A DNA stretch of 64,000 nt from Lysobacter_I brunescens (GCF_042677005.1 NZ_JBHTIF010000001.1:1798001-1862000), one strand, 5' to 3'. Positions 1 through 13,808 are shown, counted from the stretch's first letter. The notes: generated by a model from the sequence alone, not told the origin. Made by a program: numbers and translations.

Positions 1-759
1 GAGAACCTGATGGAGCTGCTGGTCATCACCGATGCGCTCAAGCGCGCCTCGGTCGCCAGCGTCACCGCGGTGGTGCCGTACTTCGGCTACGCCCGCCAGG
101 ATCGTCGCCCGCGCTCCTCGCGCGTGCCGATCACCGCCAAGGTCGTCGCCAAGATGTTCGCCGCCGCCGGCGTCGACAGCGTCCTCACGGTCGACCTGCA
201 CGCCGACCAGATCCAGGGTTTCTTCGACATCCCGGTCGACAACGTCTATTCCTCGCCGCTGCTGCTCGCCGACATCTGGCGCAGCTACGGCACCGACAAC
301 CTCATCGTGGTCTCGCCTGACGTGGGTGGCGTGGTCCGCGCCCGCGCCATCGCCAAGCGCCTCGACGACGCCGAACTGGCGATCATCGACAAGCGCCGTC
401 CGCGCGCCAACGTCGCCACGGTGATGAACATCATCGGCGACGTGTCCGGCAAGACCTGCGTGCTGGTCGACGACATCGTCGACACCGCCGGCACCCTCTG
501 CGCCGCCGCCGCCGCGCTGAAGGCGCAGGGCGCCCAGCGCGTGATCGCCTACTGCACGCACCCGGTGCTGTCCGGCCCGGCGATCGACAACCTGAACAAG
601 TCGCAGCTCGACGAGCTGGTGGTGACCGACACCATCGCCCTGTCGGACGCCGCCCGCGCCTGCGGCCGCGTCCGCCAGCTCAGCGTCGCCGAACTGCTCG
701 CCGAAACCATCCGGCGGGTGGCCTTCGGCGAATCGGTCAGCTCGCTCTACGTCGACTGA
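1..759 (+). CDS. prs: ribose-phosphate pyrophosphokinase, 5'-truncated by the window edge
   Basis: Makes PRPP from ribose 5-phosphate and ATP for nucleotide, histidine and tryptophan synthesis in the cytoplasm. The frame is open from base 1, and about 252 codons are present against roughly 315 in the E. coli enzyme, so about 60 N-terminal residues lie outside the window. Visible family motifs are PYFGYARQDR, the VLTVDLHADQIQGFF segment, DKRRPRAN of the catalytic loop region and the PRPP-binding loop VLVDDIVDTAGT. It lies 84 bp upstream of rplY, a common pairing in gammaproteobacteria. Identity is secure; only the start is missing. Confidence 0.97.
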   Translation, partial: ENLMELLVITDALKRASVASVTAVVPYFGYARQDRRPRSSRVPITAKVVAKMFAAAGVDSVLTVDLHADQIQGFFDIPVDNVYSSPLLLADIWRSYGTDNLIVVSPDVGGVVRARAIAKRLDDAELAIIDKRRPRANVATVMNIIGDVSGKTCVLVDDIVDTAGTLCAAAAALKAQGAQRVIAYCTHPVLSGPAIDNLNKSQLDELVVTDTIALSDAARACGRVRQLSVAELLAETIRRVAFGESVSSLYVD

Positions 760-843
760 CCCCGCAATCCCGGCTCCCCTGGTCGCGGGGGAGTCGCATC
801 GCCGCCGCGAGGCGGCTCATTCCAAGCAAAAGTGAGCAAGACA

Positions 844-1494
844 ATGTCCGAACACAACATCTCGGCGACCAGCCGCAAGGATGAGGGGAAAGGTGCGAGC
901 CGCCGCCTGCGTCATGCCGGCCTGATCCCCGCCGTCATCTACGGTGGCGAAGCCGCCCCGCAGAGCATCCAGCTCGAACACGAGAAGACCTGGCTGGCCA
1001 GCCAGCACGAGTGGTTCTACTCGTCGATCCTCGACCTGAACGTCGACGGCAAGGTCCAGAAGGTCCTGCTGCGCGACCTCCAGCGCCATCCGTTCAAGCA
1101 GATCCTCATGCACATCGACTTCCAGCGCGTCGATGAGAACAAGGCTCTCCGCACCGCCGTGCCGCTGCACTTCGTCAACGAAGACAAGTCGCCCGCCGGC
1201 AAGTCGGCCGAAGTCGTCGTCACCCACGAGCTGAACGAAGTCGTGGTCGAGTGCCTGCCGAAGGACCTGCCGGAGTTCATCGAGATCGACCTGTCCGACC
1301 TCGCCGTCGGCGCGATCGTCCACCTGTCCGACCTCAAGCTGCCGGCCGGCGTGTCGATCCCGGAACTGAAGCTGGGCAAGGAACACGACCTCGCCGTCGT
1401 GATCGCCAAGCACGGCAAGGAAGAGGCCGAAGCGGCCGCTCCGGCCGCAGCCGAAGTGCCGGCGTCCAAGGTCACCAAGAAGGACCAGAAGTAA
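844..1494 (+). CDS. rplY: 50S ribosomal protein L25 (long, Ctc-type)
   Basis: L25 binds 5S rRNA in the large subunit. The protein has the N-terminal 5S-binding domain (DEGKGASRRLRHAG, then YGG, WFYSSILDL and LLRDLQRHPFKQ), the C-terminal beta domain of the long form (KDLPEFIEIDLSDL, HLSDLKLPAGV) and an Ala/Glu-rich tail. About 216 residues is right for the two-domain form and far longer than the 94-residue E. coli L25. Two starts are possible: GTG at 832 (MSKT...) or ATG at 844 (MSEHN...). I chose 844 because a GTGAG element lies at suitable spacing before it. It sits between prs and pth. Confidence 0.93.
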   Translation: MSEHNISATSRKDEGKGASRRLRHAGLIPAVIYGGEAAPQSIQLEHEKTWLASQHEWFYSSILDLNVDGKVQKVLLRDLQRHPFKQILMHIDFQRVDENKALRTAVPLHFVNEDKSPAGKSAEVVVTHELNEVVVECLPKDLPEFIEIDLSDLAVGAIVHLSDLKLPAGVSIPELKLGKEHDLAVVIAKHGKEEAEAAAPAAAEVPASKVTKKDQK

Positions 1495-1551
1495 TCGCCC
1501 GGCGACGGCGCGCCCCCGGGCGTTCCGCCGCCGCGATCTTCGCGACTTCCG

Positions 1552-2130
1552 ATGGCAGGCCTGCGCCTCATCGTCGGGCTCGGCAACCCCGGCCCCGAAC
1601 ACGCCCGAACCCGGCACAACGCCGGGTTCTGGTTTGTGGACGCCCTCGCGCAGCAGTGCGGGGCGCGTTTCGGCCTGGAGAGCAAGCTGTTCGGCGAGAC
1701 CGCCAAGGTCGAGATCGCCGGTCAGTCGGTCTGGCTGCTCAAGCCGACCACGTTCATGAACCTCAGCGGCAAGTCGATCACCGCCGCGCTGCGCTACTGG
1801 AAGATCGAGCCGGAGGAGATGCTGGTCGCCCACGACGAGCTGGACCTGCCGCCCGGCGTCGCCCGCTTCAAGTTCGACGGCGGCCATGGTGGCCAGAACG
1901 GCCTGCGCGACACCATCAAGCTGCTCGGCCACGGCAAGTTCCACCGGCTGCGCGTCGCGATCGGCCATCCCGGCCACAAGGACAAGGTCACCCCGTGGGT
2001 GCTGGGTCGCCCGGGCAAGGACGACGAAGCCCTGATCCTGCGCGCGATCGACGATGCGCTGTCCGCGCTGCCGCTGGCGGTGCAGGGTAACTTCATGGAT
2101 GCGATGACGAAGCTGCATACCCCCAAGTGA
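1552..2130 (+). CDS. pth: peptidyl-tRNA hydrolase
   Basis: Frees tRNA from peptidyl-tRNA that has dropped off ribosomes. At 192 residues it matches the bacterial Pth family. Catalytic and binding motifs are all visible: GLGNPGPEHARTRHNAG with the general-base His at residue 22, KPTTFMNLSG, HDELDLPPG with the catalytic Asp, and GGHGGQNGLRD. It follows rplY by 57 bp and precedes ychF, an order (rplY-pth-ychF) widespread in gammaproteobacteria. ATG 1552 directly precedes the conserved beta strand GLRLIVGLGN, so the start is well supported. Confidence 0.97.
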   Translation: MAGLRLIVGLGNPGPEHARTRHNAGFWFVDALAQQCGARFGLESKLFGETAKVEIAGQSVWLLKPTTFMNLSGKSITAALRYWKIEPEEMLVAHDELDLPPGVARFKFDGGHGGQNGLRDTIKLLGHGKFHRLRVAIGHPGHKDKVTPWVLGRPGKDDEALILRAIDDALSALPLAVQGNFMDAMTKLHTPK

Positions 2131-2133
2131 GTC

Positions 2134-2175
2134 CAGACGTCGGCGGCCCGGCACCTGCCTGGCCGCCGACGTCTG
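2134..2175 (+). repeat. perfect 15-bp hairpin between pth and ychF
   Basis: Bases 2134-2148 are the exact reverse complement of 2161-2175, leaving a 12-nt loop. It begins 4 bp after the pth stop. There is no T-tract, so it looks like a 3'-end stabilising, processing or Rho-linked hairpin, not a canonical intrinsic terminator. Confidence 0.7.
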
Positions 2176-2197
2176 CATTCCGGACCGGACACATACC

Positions 2198-3289
2198 ATG
2201 GGCATCAAATGCGGCATCGTCGGCCTGCCGAACGTCGGCAAGTCGACCCTGTTCAACGCGCTGACCAAGGCGGGCATCGCCGCGGCCAACTTCCCGTTCT
2301 GCACGATCGAGCCGAACGTCGGCGTCGTGCCCGTGCCGGACCCGCGCCTCAACGCGCTGGCCGAGATCGTGAAGCCGCAGAAGTGCATCCCGACCGCGGT
2401 CGAGTTCGTCGACATCGCCGGCCTGGTCGCCGGTGCGGCCAGCGGCGAGGGCCTCGGCAACAAGTTCCTCGCCCACATCCGCGAGGTCGACGCGATCACC
2501 CACGTCGTCCGCTGCTTCGAGAATCCCGACGTCATCCACGTCAACAACAAGGTCGACCCGATCGCCGACATCGAGACGATCGACACCGAGCTGGCCCTGG
2601 CCGACCTGGAGTCCGTCGACAAGGCACTGCAGCGCGCAGAGCGCTCGGCCAAGACCGGCGACAAGGACGCCAAGGCCCGCGCCGAGATCCTCGGCCGCAT
2701 CCGTGTCGGCCTCGACGACGGCAAGCCGGCCCGCTCGCTCGGCCTGTCCGATGACGACAAGCTGGCGGTGCGCGACCTGTTCCTGCTGACCCTCAAGCCG
2801 GTCATGTACGTCGCCAACGTCCTGGAGGACGGCTTCGAGAGCAACCCGCACCTCGACGCCGTCCGCGCCCGCGCGGCGGGCGAGGGCGCCGAGGTGGTGC
2901 CGGTCTCGGCGGCCATCGAGGAAGAGCTGAGCCAGCTCGACGACGCCGACCGCGACACCTTCCTGGCCGACCTCGGCCTGGACGAGCCGGGCCTGAACCG
3001 GGTCATCCGCGCGGCCTACAAGCTGCTCGGCCTGCAGACCTACTTCACCGCCGGCGTGAAGGAAGTCCGCGCCTGGACGGTCCGCGCCGGATCCACGGCG
3101 CCGCAGGCGGCGGCGGTGATCCACACCGATTTCGAGAAGGGCTTCATCCGCGCCGAAACCATCGCCTACGACGACTACATCAAGTACCGCGGCGAAGCCG
3201 GCGCCCGCGATGCCGGTCGCCTGCGCCTGGAAGGCAAGGAATACCGGGTCCAGGAAGGCGACGTGCTGCACTTCCGCTTCAACGTCTGA
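2198..3289 (+). CDS. ychF: redox-regulated ribosome-binding ATPase YchF (Obg family)
   Basis: A TRAFAC P-loop protein that prefers ATP and binds ribosomes; it is implicated in translation control and oxidative stress. At 363 residues it has the family length. The N-terminal nucleotide domain shows GLPNVGKSTLFNALT (G1), FCTIEPN (G2), DIAGLVAGA (G3) and the altered G4 motif NVLE in place of NKxD, which is the hallmark of ATP preference. The C-terminal TGS domain ends with EGDVLHFRFNV. It starts at ATG 2198 after the pth-distal hairpin and is followed by the tRNA-tuf promoter region. Confidence 0.97.
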   Translation: MGIKCGIVGLPNVGKSTLFNALTKAGIAAANFPFCTIEPNVGVVPVPDPRLNALAEIVKPQKCIPTAVEFVDIAGLVAGAASGEGLGNKFLAHIREVDAITHVVRCFENPDVIHVNNKVDPIADIETIDTELALADLESVDKALQRAERSAKTGDKDAKARAEILGRIRVGLDDGKPARSLGLSDDDKLAVRDLFLLTLKPVMYVANVLEDGFESNPHLDAVRARAAGEGAEVVPVSAAIEEELSQLDDADRDTFLADLGLDEPGLNRVIRAAYKLLGLQTYFTAGVKEVRAWTVRAGSTAPQAAAVIHTDFEKGFIRAETIAYDDYIKYRGEAGARDAGRLRLEGKEYRVQEGDVLHFRFNV

Positions 3290-3432
3290 TCCCGCAGCGG
3301 CGCGGGGCGTTGCCTGCGATGGCGGGTGTTCCCCCGCGCGGCTTTGACGTATCATTTGCGGCCCCGTGATCGCGGGCCGCCGGTCAGGCGGCACGCCCGG
3401 CCCGGAATGGATGCGGCAGCGACATTTTTCCG

Positions 3433-3461
3433 TTGACATCCGTCCGATCCCCGGTCAGAAT
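3433..3461 (+). promoter_or_regulatory. sigma70 promoter of the tRNA-tuf-secE-nusG unit
   Basis: A perfect -35 TTGACA at 3433-3438 and a -10 CAGAAT at 3456-3461 are separated by 17 bp. Transcription would start near 3468, about 40 nt before tRNA-Tyr. No terminator is seen between here and nusG, so tRNAs, EF-Tu, SecE and NusG are probably co-transcribed. Confidence 0.8.
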
Positions 3462-3508
3462 TTCGGGCTGTTTTCACCGTGTTGCGTTTTACCGGACGTT
3501 GTTCAGCC

Positions 3509-3594
3509 GGAGGGATACCCAAGCGGCCAACGGGGGCAGACTGTAAATCTGCTGGCTTACGCCTTCGGTGGTTCGAATCCACCTCCCTCCACCA
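3509..3594 (+). tRNA. tRNA-Tyr (GTA)
   Basis: An 86-nt class II tRNA with a long variable arm. The acceptor GGAGGGA pairs with TCCCTCC, the anticodon GTA is at 3543-3545, the T arm GGTTCGAATCC is intact and CCA is encoded. It is the first gene of the tRNA-tuf operon. Confidence 0.96.
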
Positions 3595-3647
3595 TCTCCA
3601 AGGCGTTCGTCGCCGGGATGCGCTGAAGAAAGTCCGTTCCGCAAGAT

Positions 3648-3721
<74 letters not shown>

Positions 3722-3791
3722 ATGCGGCGCCATGGAACCTCCGCTTGCGGAACTCGATCCGGATCGACCAAATCCGGATGACCACATCGCT

Positions 3792-3867
3792 GCTCACGTA
3801 GCTCAGTCGGTAGAGCACCTCCTTGGTAAGGAGGAGGTCGAAGGTTCGATTCCTTTCGTGAGCACCA
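3792..3867 (+). tRNA. tRNA-Thr (GGT)
   Basis: A 76-nt cloverleaf. The acceptor GCTCACG pairs with CGTGAGC, the anticodon GGT is at 3825-3827 in a CCTCC/GGAGG stem, and CCA is encoded. It lies 41 bp before tuf copy 1. Confidence 0.96.
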
Positions 3868-3908
3868 CCCCATCGTTTCAACCCAGTTGAGTTCAAAGAG
3901 AAGCAATC

Positions 3909-5099
<1,191 letters not shown>

Positions 5100-5232
5100 T
5101 GAATTGACCTCCGCTGGCGGAACTTCATCCTTCGGCGGATGGTCACAACTTGAGGTCAGGCGACAGGCGAGTCGGAGACGGCTCGCCGTCGCTGTCTCAG
5201 GGCAGCGGTCAGGCAAGTAATCAAACCAATAC

Positions 5233-5308
<76 letters not shown>

Positions 5309-5389
5309 CTCTCGAGCGGATCGCGCCGCGACCACTCCGGCCGTTCCGGCCGATTTGCCGGCGGCGACCCGCGAAGCAGGCACACAGAC

Positions 5390-5773
5390 TTGAATAGCAG
5401 AGTCGAACAACCCAATGCCGGCGGTTCCGCAGGCGACCTGGTGAAGTACGCGCTGGCGCTGCTGCTCGTGGCTGCCGGCCTTTTCGCTTTCTACTGGTTC
5501 AATGGCCAGTGGCCGACCGTGGCCCGCGTGCTGTCGGTGATCGCCGGCCTGGTGGCAGGTGGTGCCGTGTTCATGACCACTGCGAAGGGCGTGCAGACCC
5601 GCGAATTCCTCGGCGAGTCGCGCTTCGAGCTGCGCAAGGTCGTGTGGCCGACGCGCCAGGAAGCCACCAAGACCACGTGGGTCGTCATCGTGGCCGTGAT
5701 CCTCATGAGCCTGATGCTGGCCGGCTTCGACGTGGTAATCCAGTGGGGCGTGAAAGCCCTGCTCGGAACTTGA
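5390..5773 (+). CDS. secE: preprotein translocase subunit SecE
   Basis: Small essential subunit of the SecYEG channel in the inner membrane. From TTG 5390 the protein is 127 residues, the same length as E. coli SecE, and begins MNSRVEQ as in Xanthomonas. Two hydrophobic segments (about residues 17-33 and 40-60) precede the conserved amphipathic stretch FLGESRFELRKVVWPTRQEA, followed by the final membrane segment. The frame is open upstream to 5279 through tRNA-Trp, so the longer ORF is not credible. Its TGA overlaps the first possible ATG of nusG. Confidence 0.93.
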   Translation: MNSRVEQPNAGGSAGDLVKYALALLLVAAGLFAFYWFNGQWPTVARVLSVIAGLVAGGAVFMTTAKGVQTREFLGESRFELRKVVWPTRQEATKTTWVVIVAVILMSLMLAGFDVVIQWGVKALLGT

Positions 5774-5784
5774 TGGAGATCCAA

Positions 5785-6360
5785 GTGAGCAATTCCGAAG
5801 TCCAGAAACGCTGGTACGTCGTCCACGCCTACTCCGGCTTCGAGAAGTCGGTGGCCCAGGCGCTGCGCGACCGCATCGCCCGCACCGGCATGGAGGACAG
5901 GTTCGGCGAAGTGCTCGTGCCGACCGAAGAAGTGATCGAGATGCGCTCCGGCCAGAAGCGCCGTTCCGAGCGCAAGTTCTTCCCGGGCTATGTCCTGGTG
6001 CAGATCGCGACTCATGACGAAGCCGGCATCCCGCGCATGGACAACGAAAGCTGGCATCTCGTGAAGGAGACGCCGAAGGTAATGGGCTTCATCGGTGGTA
6101 CCGCCGACCGCCCGCTGCCGATCCGCGATTCAGAAGCCGATGCGATCCTGCAGCGCGTGCAGGAAGGCGTCGAGAAGCCCAAGCCGAAGGTGCTGTTCGA
6201 ACCGGGCCAGATGGTGCGCGTCACCGATGGTCCGTTCAACGACTTCAACGGCGTGGTCGAGGAAGTGAATTACGAAAAGAGCCGCCTGCGCGTGTCTGTG
6301 CTGATCTTCGGCCGCGCGACGCCGGTGGAGCTGGAATTCGGTCAGGTCGAAAAGGCCTGA
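5785..6360 (+). CDS. nusG: transcription termination/antitermination factor NusG
   Basis: Binds RNA polymerase as a processivity factor and links it to Rho or ribosomal S10. The NGN domain starts at KRWYVVHAYSGFEKSVAQAL and contains RKFFPGYVLVQ and VKETPKVMGFIGG; the C-terminal KOW domain has GPFNDFNGVVEEV. I prefer GTG 5785 (MSNSEVQKRW, 191 residues) because GGAG ends 6 nt before it. ATG 5773, which overlaps the secE stop, would add MEIQ and is the alternative. Its partner S10 is encoded at 23499. Confidence 0.95.
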   Translation: MSNSEVQKRWYVVHAYSGFEKSVAQALRDRIARTGMEDRFGEVLVPTEEVIEMRSGQKRRSERKFFPGYVLVQIATHDEAGIPRMDNESWHLVKETPKVMGFIGGTADRPLPIRDSEADAILQRVQEGVEKPKPKVLFEPGQMVRVTDGPFNDFNGVVEEVNYEKSRLRVSVLIFGRATPVELEFGQVEKA

Positions 6361-6383
6361 CCCAAGCGGGAAGACCGCTGACG

Positions 6384-6412
6384 GGAGAGGTCGCGCAAGC
6401 GGCCTCTCCTTT
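6384..6412 (+). promoter_or_regulatory. hairpin in the nusG-rplK spacer
   Basis: GGAGAGG at 6384-6390 pairs with CCTCTCC at 6403-6409 around an inner CGC/GCG stem with a GCAA tetraloop, followed by TTT. It is a weak intrinsic terminator or attenuator at the start of the L11 leader. In E. coli, L1 represses this operon by binding its leader; no L1 site was proven here. Confidence 0.55.
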
Positions 6413-6491
6413 CCGCGTCTTCCAGGTTCAACCCACGGAGGAGCCCCGCAGTCGCGAGACGTGCAGGCGATAAGACTCCAGGAGACTCTCA

Positions 6492-6920
6492 ATGGCTAAG
6501 AAAGTAGTTGGTTACATCAAGCTGCAGGTGAAGGCCGGTCAGGCCAACCCCTCGCCGCCGGTCGGTCCCGCACTCGGTCAGCGCGGCCTGAACATCATGG
6601 AGTTCTGCAAAGCGTTCAACGCCGCGACCTCCAAGCTGGAACCGGGTCTGCCGACGCCGGTCATCATCACCGCCTATTCCGACCGTACCTTCACCTTCGT
6701 CACCAAGTCGACCCCGGCTTCGGTGCTGCTGAAGAAGGCCGCCGGCATCCAGTCGGGCTCGAAGCGTCCGAACACCGAGAAGGTGGGCAAGGTCACGCGC
6801 AAGCAGCTCGAAGACATCGCCAAGGCGAAGGAAGCGGACCTGACGGCCGCCGATCTCGATGCGGCCGTTCGCACCATCGCGGGCTCCGCCCGTTCGATGG
6901 GCCTCGTGGTGGAGGGCTGA
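6492..6920 (+). CDS. rplK: 50S ribosomal protein L11
   Basis: Forms the GTPase-associated stalk base with 23S rRNA and is needed for RelA activation. At 142 residues it is full length. The N-terminal domain carries the proline-rich thiostrepton-region motif PPVGPALGQRG; the C-terminal rRNA-binding domain carries the conserved SKRPNTEKVGKVTRKQ and IAGSARSMGLVV. AGGAGA lies at ideal spacing before ATG 6492. It is followed 4 bp later by rplA, the usual L11 operon. Confidence 0.98.
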   Translation: MAKKVVGYIKLQVKAGQANPSPPVGPALGQRGLNIMEFCKAFNAATSKLEPGLPTPVIITAYSDRTFTFVTKSTPASVLLKKAAGIQSGSKRPNTEKVGKVTRKQLEDIAKAKEADLTAADLDAAVRTIAGSARSMGLVVEG

Positions 6921-6924
6921 TCCC

Positions 6925-7623
6925 ATGGCGATGAACAAGCGACAGAAAGCGATCCTCAATGCCGTCGAGCCGGGCAAGGCCTATGCGTTCGACGACGCGA
7001 TCAAGATCATCAAGACCGCGACCAAGGCCAAGTTCGTCGAGTCCGTCGACGTGGCCGTGCGTCTCGGCGTGGATGCCAAGAAGTCCGACCAGCAGGTCCG
7101 CGGTTCGACCGTGCTCCCCGCCGGCACCGGCAAGACCGTCCGCGTGGCGGTGTTCGTGCCCGCGGGTGCCAAGGCCGATGAAGCCCTGGCTGCCGGTGCC
7201 GACATCGTCGGCATGGACGATCTCGCCGAGAAGATGCTCGGCGGCGACCTGAACTACGACGTGGTCATCGCCACGCCGGACGCGATGCGCGTCGTCGGCA
7301 AGCTCGGCCAGGTCCTCGGTCCGCGCGGCCTGATGCCGAACCCCAAGGTCGGCACCGTGTCGCCGAACCCGGCCGAAGCCGTGAAGAACGCCAAGGGCGG
7401 CCAGGTCCGTTACCGCACCGACAAGGGCGGCATCATCCACTGCACCATCGGCAAGGCCGACTTCCAGGATGCCGACCTGAAGGGCAACCTCGAGGCGCTG
7501 CTGCTCGACCTGATCAAGGCCAAGCCGGCGACTGCCAAGGGCACGTACCTGCAGAAGATCTCGATCAGCTCGACGATGGGCCCGGGCGTCACCGTCGACC
7601 AGGCGTCGCTGCAGCTCAAGTGA
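6925..7623 (+). CDS. rplA: 50S ribosomal protein L1
   Basis: L1-stalk protein that moves E-site tRNA and, in E. coli, represses its own operon by binding the L11 leader. The 232 residues begin MAMNKRQKAI; the signature LGPRGLMPNPKVGTVSPN is intact and the protein ends with the expected TVDQASLQLK. ATG 6925 lies 4 bp after the rplK stop. An ATG at 6931 is a possible alternative that removes two residues. Confidence 0.98.
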   Translation: MAMNKRQKAILNAVEPGKAYAFDDAIKIIKTATKAKFVESVDVAVRLGVDAKKSDQQVRGSTVLPAGTGKTVRVAVFVPAGAKADEALAAGADIVGMDDLAEKMLGGDLNYDVVIATPDAMRVVGKLGQVLGPRGLMPNPKVGTVSPNPAEAVKNAKGGQVRYRTDKGGIIHCTIGKADFQDADLKGNLEALLLDLIKAKPATAKGTYLQKISISSTMGPGVTVDQASLQLK

Positions 7624-8128
7624 CGCAATGGCGCGTTCGCGCATCGCGCGAACGCCTTTGCCATGGCGTCACCCCGGCGTAGGCCGGGGTCCAGTCGCCA
7701 GTGCAGTGCCACCTGTGCTGACGGTAGGAAGCAAAACCAAGAGCTGGGTCCCGGCCTTCGCCGGGATGACAGTTCAAAGGCGTCGGGCCTGTGCCCGGCA
7801 TCGTGCAAGAAATTTTGAGGGCATCGCCGAGGAGTCCGCTCCGGAGCGATCGCCGTCAAAGACCGCAGGTGCGGTCAGCGCGCGACGCGCACGGGCAGGG
7901 AAGCGCTCGTCAAGGCATGGAATCGTGCCGTCGCAAGCGGGATCGCTTAATCGCACTCGAAAGGGTCGACCTGCGCAGATGGTGCCGCCCCCTCTGGATG
8001 TTTCGATTTCGAAATCTCTGTGAAGGGCCGCCACCGGGACGCATCCCGCGTCCCCGGCGTTCAGGAGGAATGCCGTCCGGGACCGTTAGCGGCAGGAGCC
8101 GCGAGCGGAGTTCACAAGAGGAGTGCAC
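7624..8128 (+). promoter_or_regulatory. rplA-rplJ spacer: terminator-like hairpin, repeat pair and rplJ leader
   Basis: These 505 bp hold no credible gene. In order they contain a perfect 10-bp hairpin at 7633-7655 just after rplA, an inverted pair of GC-rich repeat hairpins (7671-7690 and 7749-7766), then leader-like DNA with hairpins GACCGC/GCGGTC at 7861-7876 and GGGACGC/GCGTCCC at 8036-8054. The last 80 bp before rplJ are where the L10(L12)4 autoregulatory site lies in E. coli. I found no convincing -35/-10 pair. Confidence 0.5.
7671..7766. repeat. REP-like inverted pair of short palindromes
   Basis: ACCCCGGC-GTAG-GCCGGGGT at 7671-7690 and TCCCGGC-CTTC-GCCGGGA at 7749-7766 face each other: the left unit reads GTCACCCCGGC and the right one reads GCCGGGATGAC. 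Such oppositely oriented GTCA(T)CCCGGC palindromes are a repeat class often seen between genes in Xanthomonadaceae. Related units occur at 9120-9156 and in the rplQ terminator at 37853. Confidence 0.6.
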
Positions 8129-8662
8129 ATGGCTCTGAATCTCACCCAGAAGCAAGACGTAGTGGCCGAAGTGGCGGAAATCGCCGCGAAGGCCCACTCC
8201 TTGATCGCTGCCGAATACGCAGGCACCACGGTCTCCCAGATGACCGCGATGCGCAAGAAGGCCCGCGAAAACGGCGTGTACTTGAAAGTCGTCAAGAACA
8301 CGCTCGCCGCGCGCGCCGTGGCGGGAACCGAATACGAGGTTGTCCAGGACAAGCTCGTCGGCCCGCTGCTCTATGCGTTCTCGCTCGAGGAGCCCGGCGC
8401 CGCCGGTCGACTGATCAAGGAATTCGCGAAAGGCAACGACAAGCTGCAGCCGAAGGTGGTCGCCGTCGGCGGCCAGTCCTACCCGGCCAGCCACGTCGAA
8501 GTGCTGGCCTCGCTGCCGACCCGCGATCAGGCACTGGCCATGCTGGCCCGCGTCCTGGCCGAGCCGGCCACGATGTTTGCCCGCGCGATCAAGGCCGTGG
8601 CCGACAAGCAGGGTGGCGACGTCGCCGCCGAAGCCCCTGCCGAGGCCGCCGCCGAAGCCTGA
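8129..8662 (+). CDS. rplJ: 50S ribosomal protein L10
   Basis: Anchors the L7/L12 dimers to 23S rRNA and represses its operon as the L10-L12 complex. It has 177 residues. Conserved features include LTQKQDVVAEVAE, the SLIAAEYAGTTVSQMTAMRKKAR segment region and the acidic/Ala-rich C-terminal helix that binds L12. AGAGGAG ends 5 nt before ATG 8129. The frame is open two codons upstream at GTG 8123, but the Shine-Dalgarno favours the ATG. rplL follows after 75 bp. Confidence 0.97.
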   Translation: MALNLTQKQDVVAEVAEIAAKAHSLIAAEYAGTTVSQMTAMRKKARENGVYLKVVKNTLAARAVAGTEYEVVQDKLVGPLLYAFSLEEPGAAGRLIKEFAKGNDKLQPKVVAVGGQSYPASHVEVLASLPTRDQALAMLARVLAEPATMFARAIKAVADKQGGDVAAEAPAEAAAEA

Positions 8663-8737
8663 GTCCTACGTCACCGATGACTGCGGGGCGCATGCCGCGT
8701 AGTCCACACACAATCGAATCCAGAAGGTAAACACACA

Positions 8738-9106
8738 ATGTCCCTTACCAACGAACAGATCGTCGAAGCCGTTGCCGGCAAGACCCTGATGGAAGTGATG
8801 GAGCTGGTCAAGGCCATCGAAGAGAAGTTCGGCGTCACCGCCGCCGCTCCGGTCATGATGGCCGGCCCGGCCGCCGTTGCCGAAGTGAAGGAAGAGCAGA
8901 CCGAATTCAACGTCATCCTGAAGGATGCCGGCGCGAAGAAGGTCGACGTCATCAAGGCTGTCCGCGCCATCACCGGCCTCGGCCTGAAGGAAGCCAAGGA
9001 CCTCACCGAGGCCGGCGGCGTCCTGAAGGAAGCCGTGTCGAAGGAAGACGCCGAGAAGTTCAAGAAGGAACTCGAAGCCGCCGGCGCGTCCGTCGAGCTC
9101 AAGTAA
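8738..9106 (+). CDS. rplL: 50S ribosomal protein L7/L12
   Basis: Stalk protein that recruits translation GTPases and is present in several copies per ribosome. The 122 residues show the N-terminal dimerisation domain, an Ala/Gly/Pro hinge near residues 38-54, and a C-terminal domain with EQTEFNVILKDAGAKKVDVI and ITGLGLKEAKDLTEA. It is followed by a 418-bp leader region before rpoB, where E. coli has the partial terminator that sets L12 versus polymerase output. Confidence 0.98.
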   Translation: MSLTNEQIVEAVAGKTLMEVMELVKAIEEKFGVTAAAPVMMAGPAAVAEVKEEQTEFNVILKDAGAKKVDVIKAVRAITGLGLKEAKDLTEAGGVLKEAVSKEDAEKFKKELEAAGASVELK

Positions 9107-9119
9107 TCTTCTTGACGTC

Positions 9120-9185
9120 ATCCCGGACAGCGCGCGACAGCGTGCTGATCCGGGATCCAGCGTCTTTCCTGAAGAAGGACGCTGG
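9120..9185. repeat. double palindrome downstream of rplL
   Basis: ATCCCGGA (9120-9127) pairs with TCCGGGAT (9149-9156), and directly beside it CCAGCGTC (9157-9164) pairs with GACGCTGG (9178-9185). The left unit belongs to the same GTCATCCCGG repeat class as 7671-7766. Placed 14 bp after rplL, the two hairpins could act as the rplL-rpoB attenuator, although there is no T-tract. Confidence 0.6.
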
Positions 9186-9280
9186 GTCCTCGCGGAAGCG
9201 GGGGCGACAGCACCAAGGCTGGGGGCGGAAGCCCCCGGCCTTCGGTCGTTCTGACGGGGCGTGCGTTCTTCGTGCCCCGG

Positions 9281-9355
9281 GTTCTACGGAAGCACGTTCC
9301 ATCGCAACACGCGACATCGCAAGACGTTCTACCGAAACACGTTCCACCGAAGCAA
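9281..9355. repeat. five degenerate 15-bp tandem repeats in the rpoB leader
   Basis: Units begin at 9281, 9296, 9311, 9326 and 9341. The consensus is GTTCYAYCGMARCAC; the first, second, fourth and fifth units are close to it and the third has diverged at its 5' end. The period is exact, with no gaps. The array lies in the 418-bp rplL-rpoB spacer, which otherwise holds the double palindrome and no supported gene. Confidence 0.75.
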
Positions 9356-9524
9356 GTCGACAGTCGGAAGTAGCGGGAGAGGGCGTGCTGGTGCCGGCAA
9401 TACCAGCGACTTCCCACTGTCGATTCATCCGGGCCCGGGCGCCACGCGCCTGCCCGACTGGCGACGCCGCGCACCTGCGCCGCGCCGGACACAACGCAAT
9501 CCAAGCTGAGAGGCCTAATCTCCC

Positions 9525-13694
<4,170 letters not shown>

Positions 13695-13808
13695 GTCCGG
13701 GAAACCGGCGTGGCGCGGGCGAACTGATCCCGAGGATCGTCGCCCGCCGCTTCACCGGAATCCGCCCCCAACGCTCAGTCACCTCTTCCAGATTCCCGGA
13801 GAAATCAC

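Noticed and set aside
9281..9355. Possible CRISPR array
   Set aside because: Units are 15 bp, directly abutting and degenerate, with no unique spacers and no cas genes.
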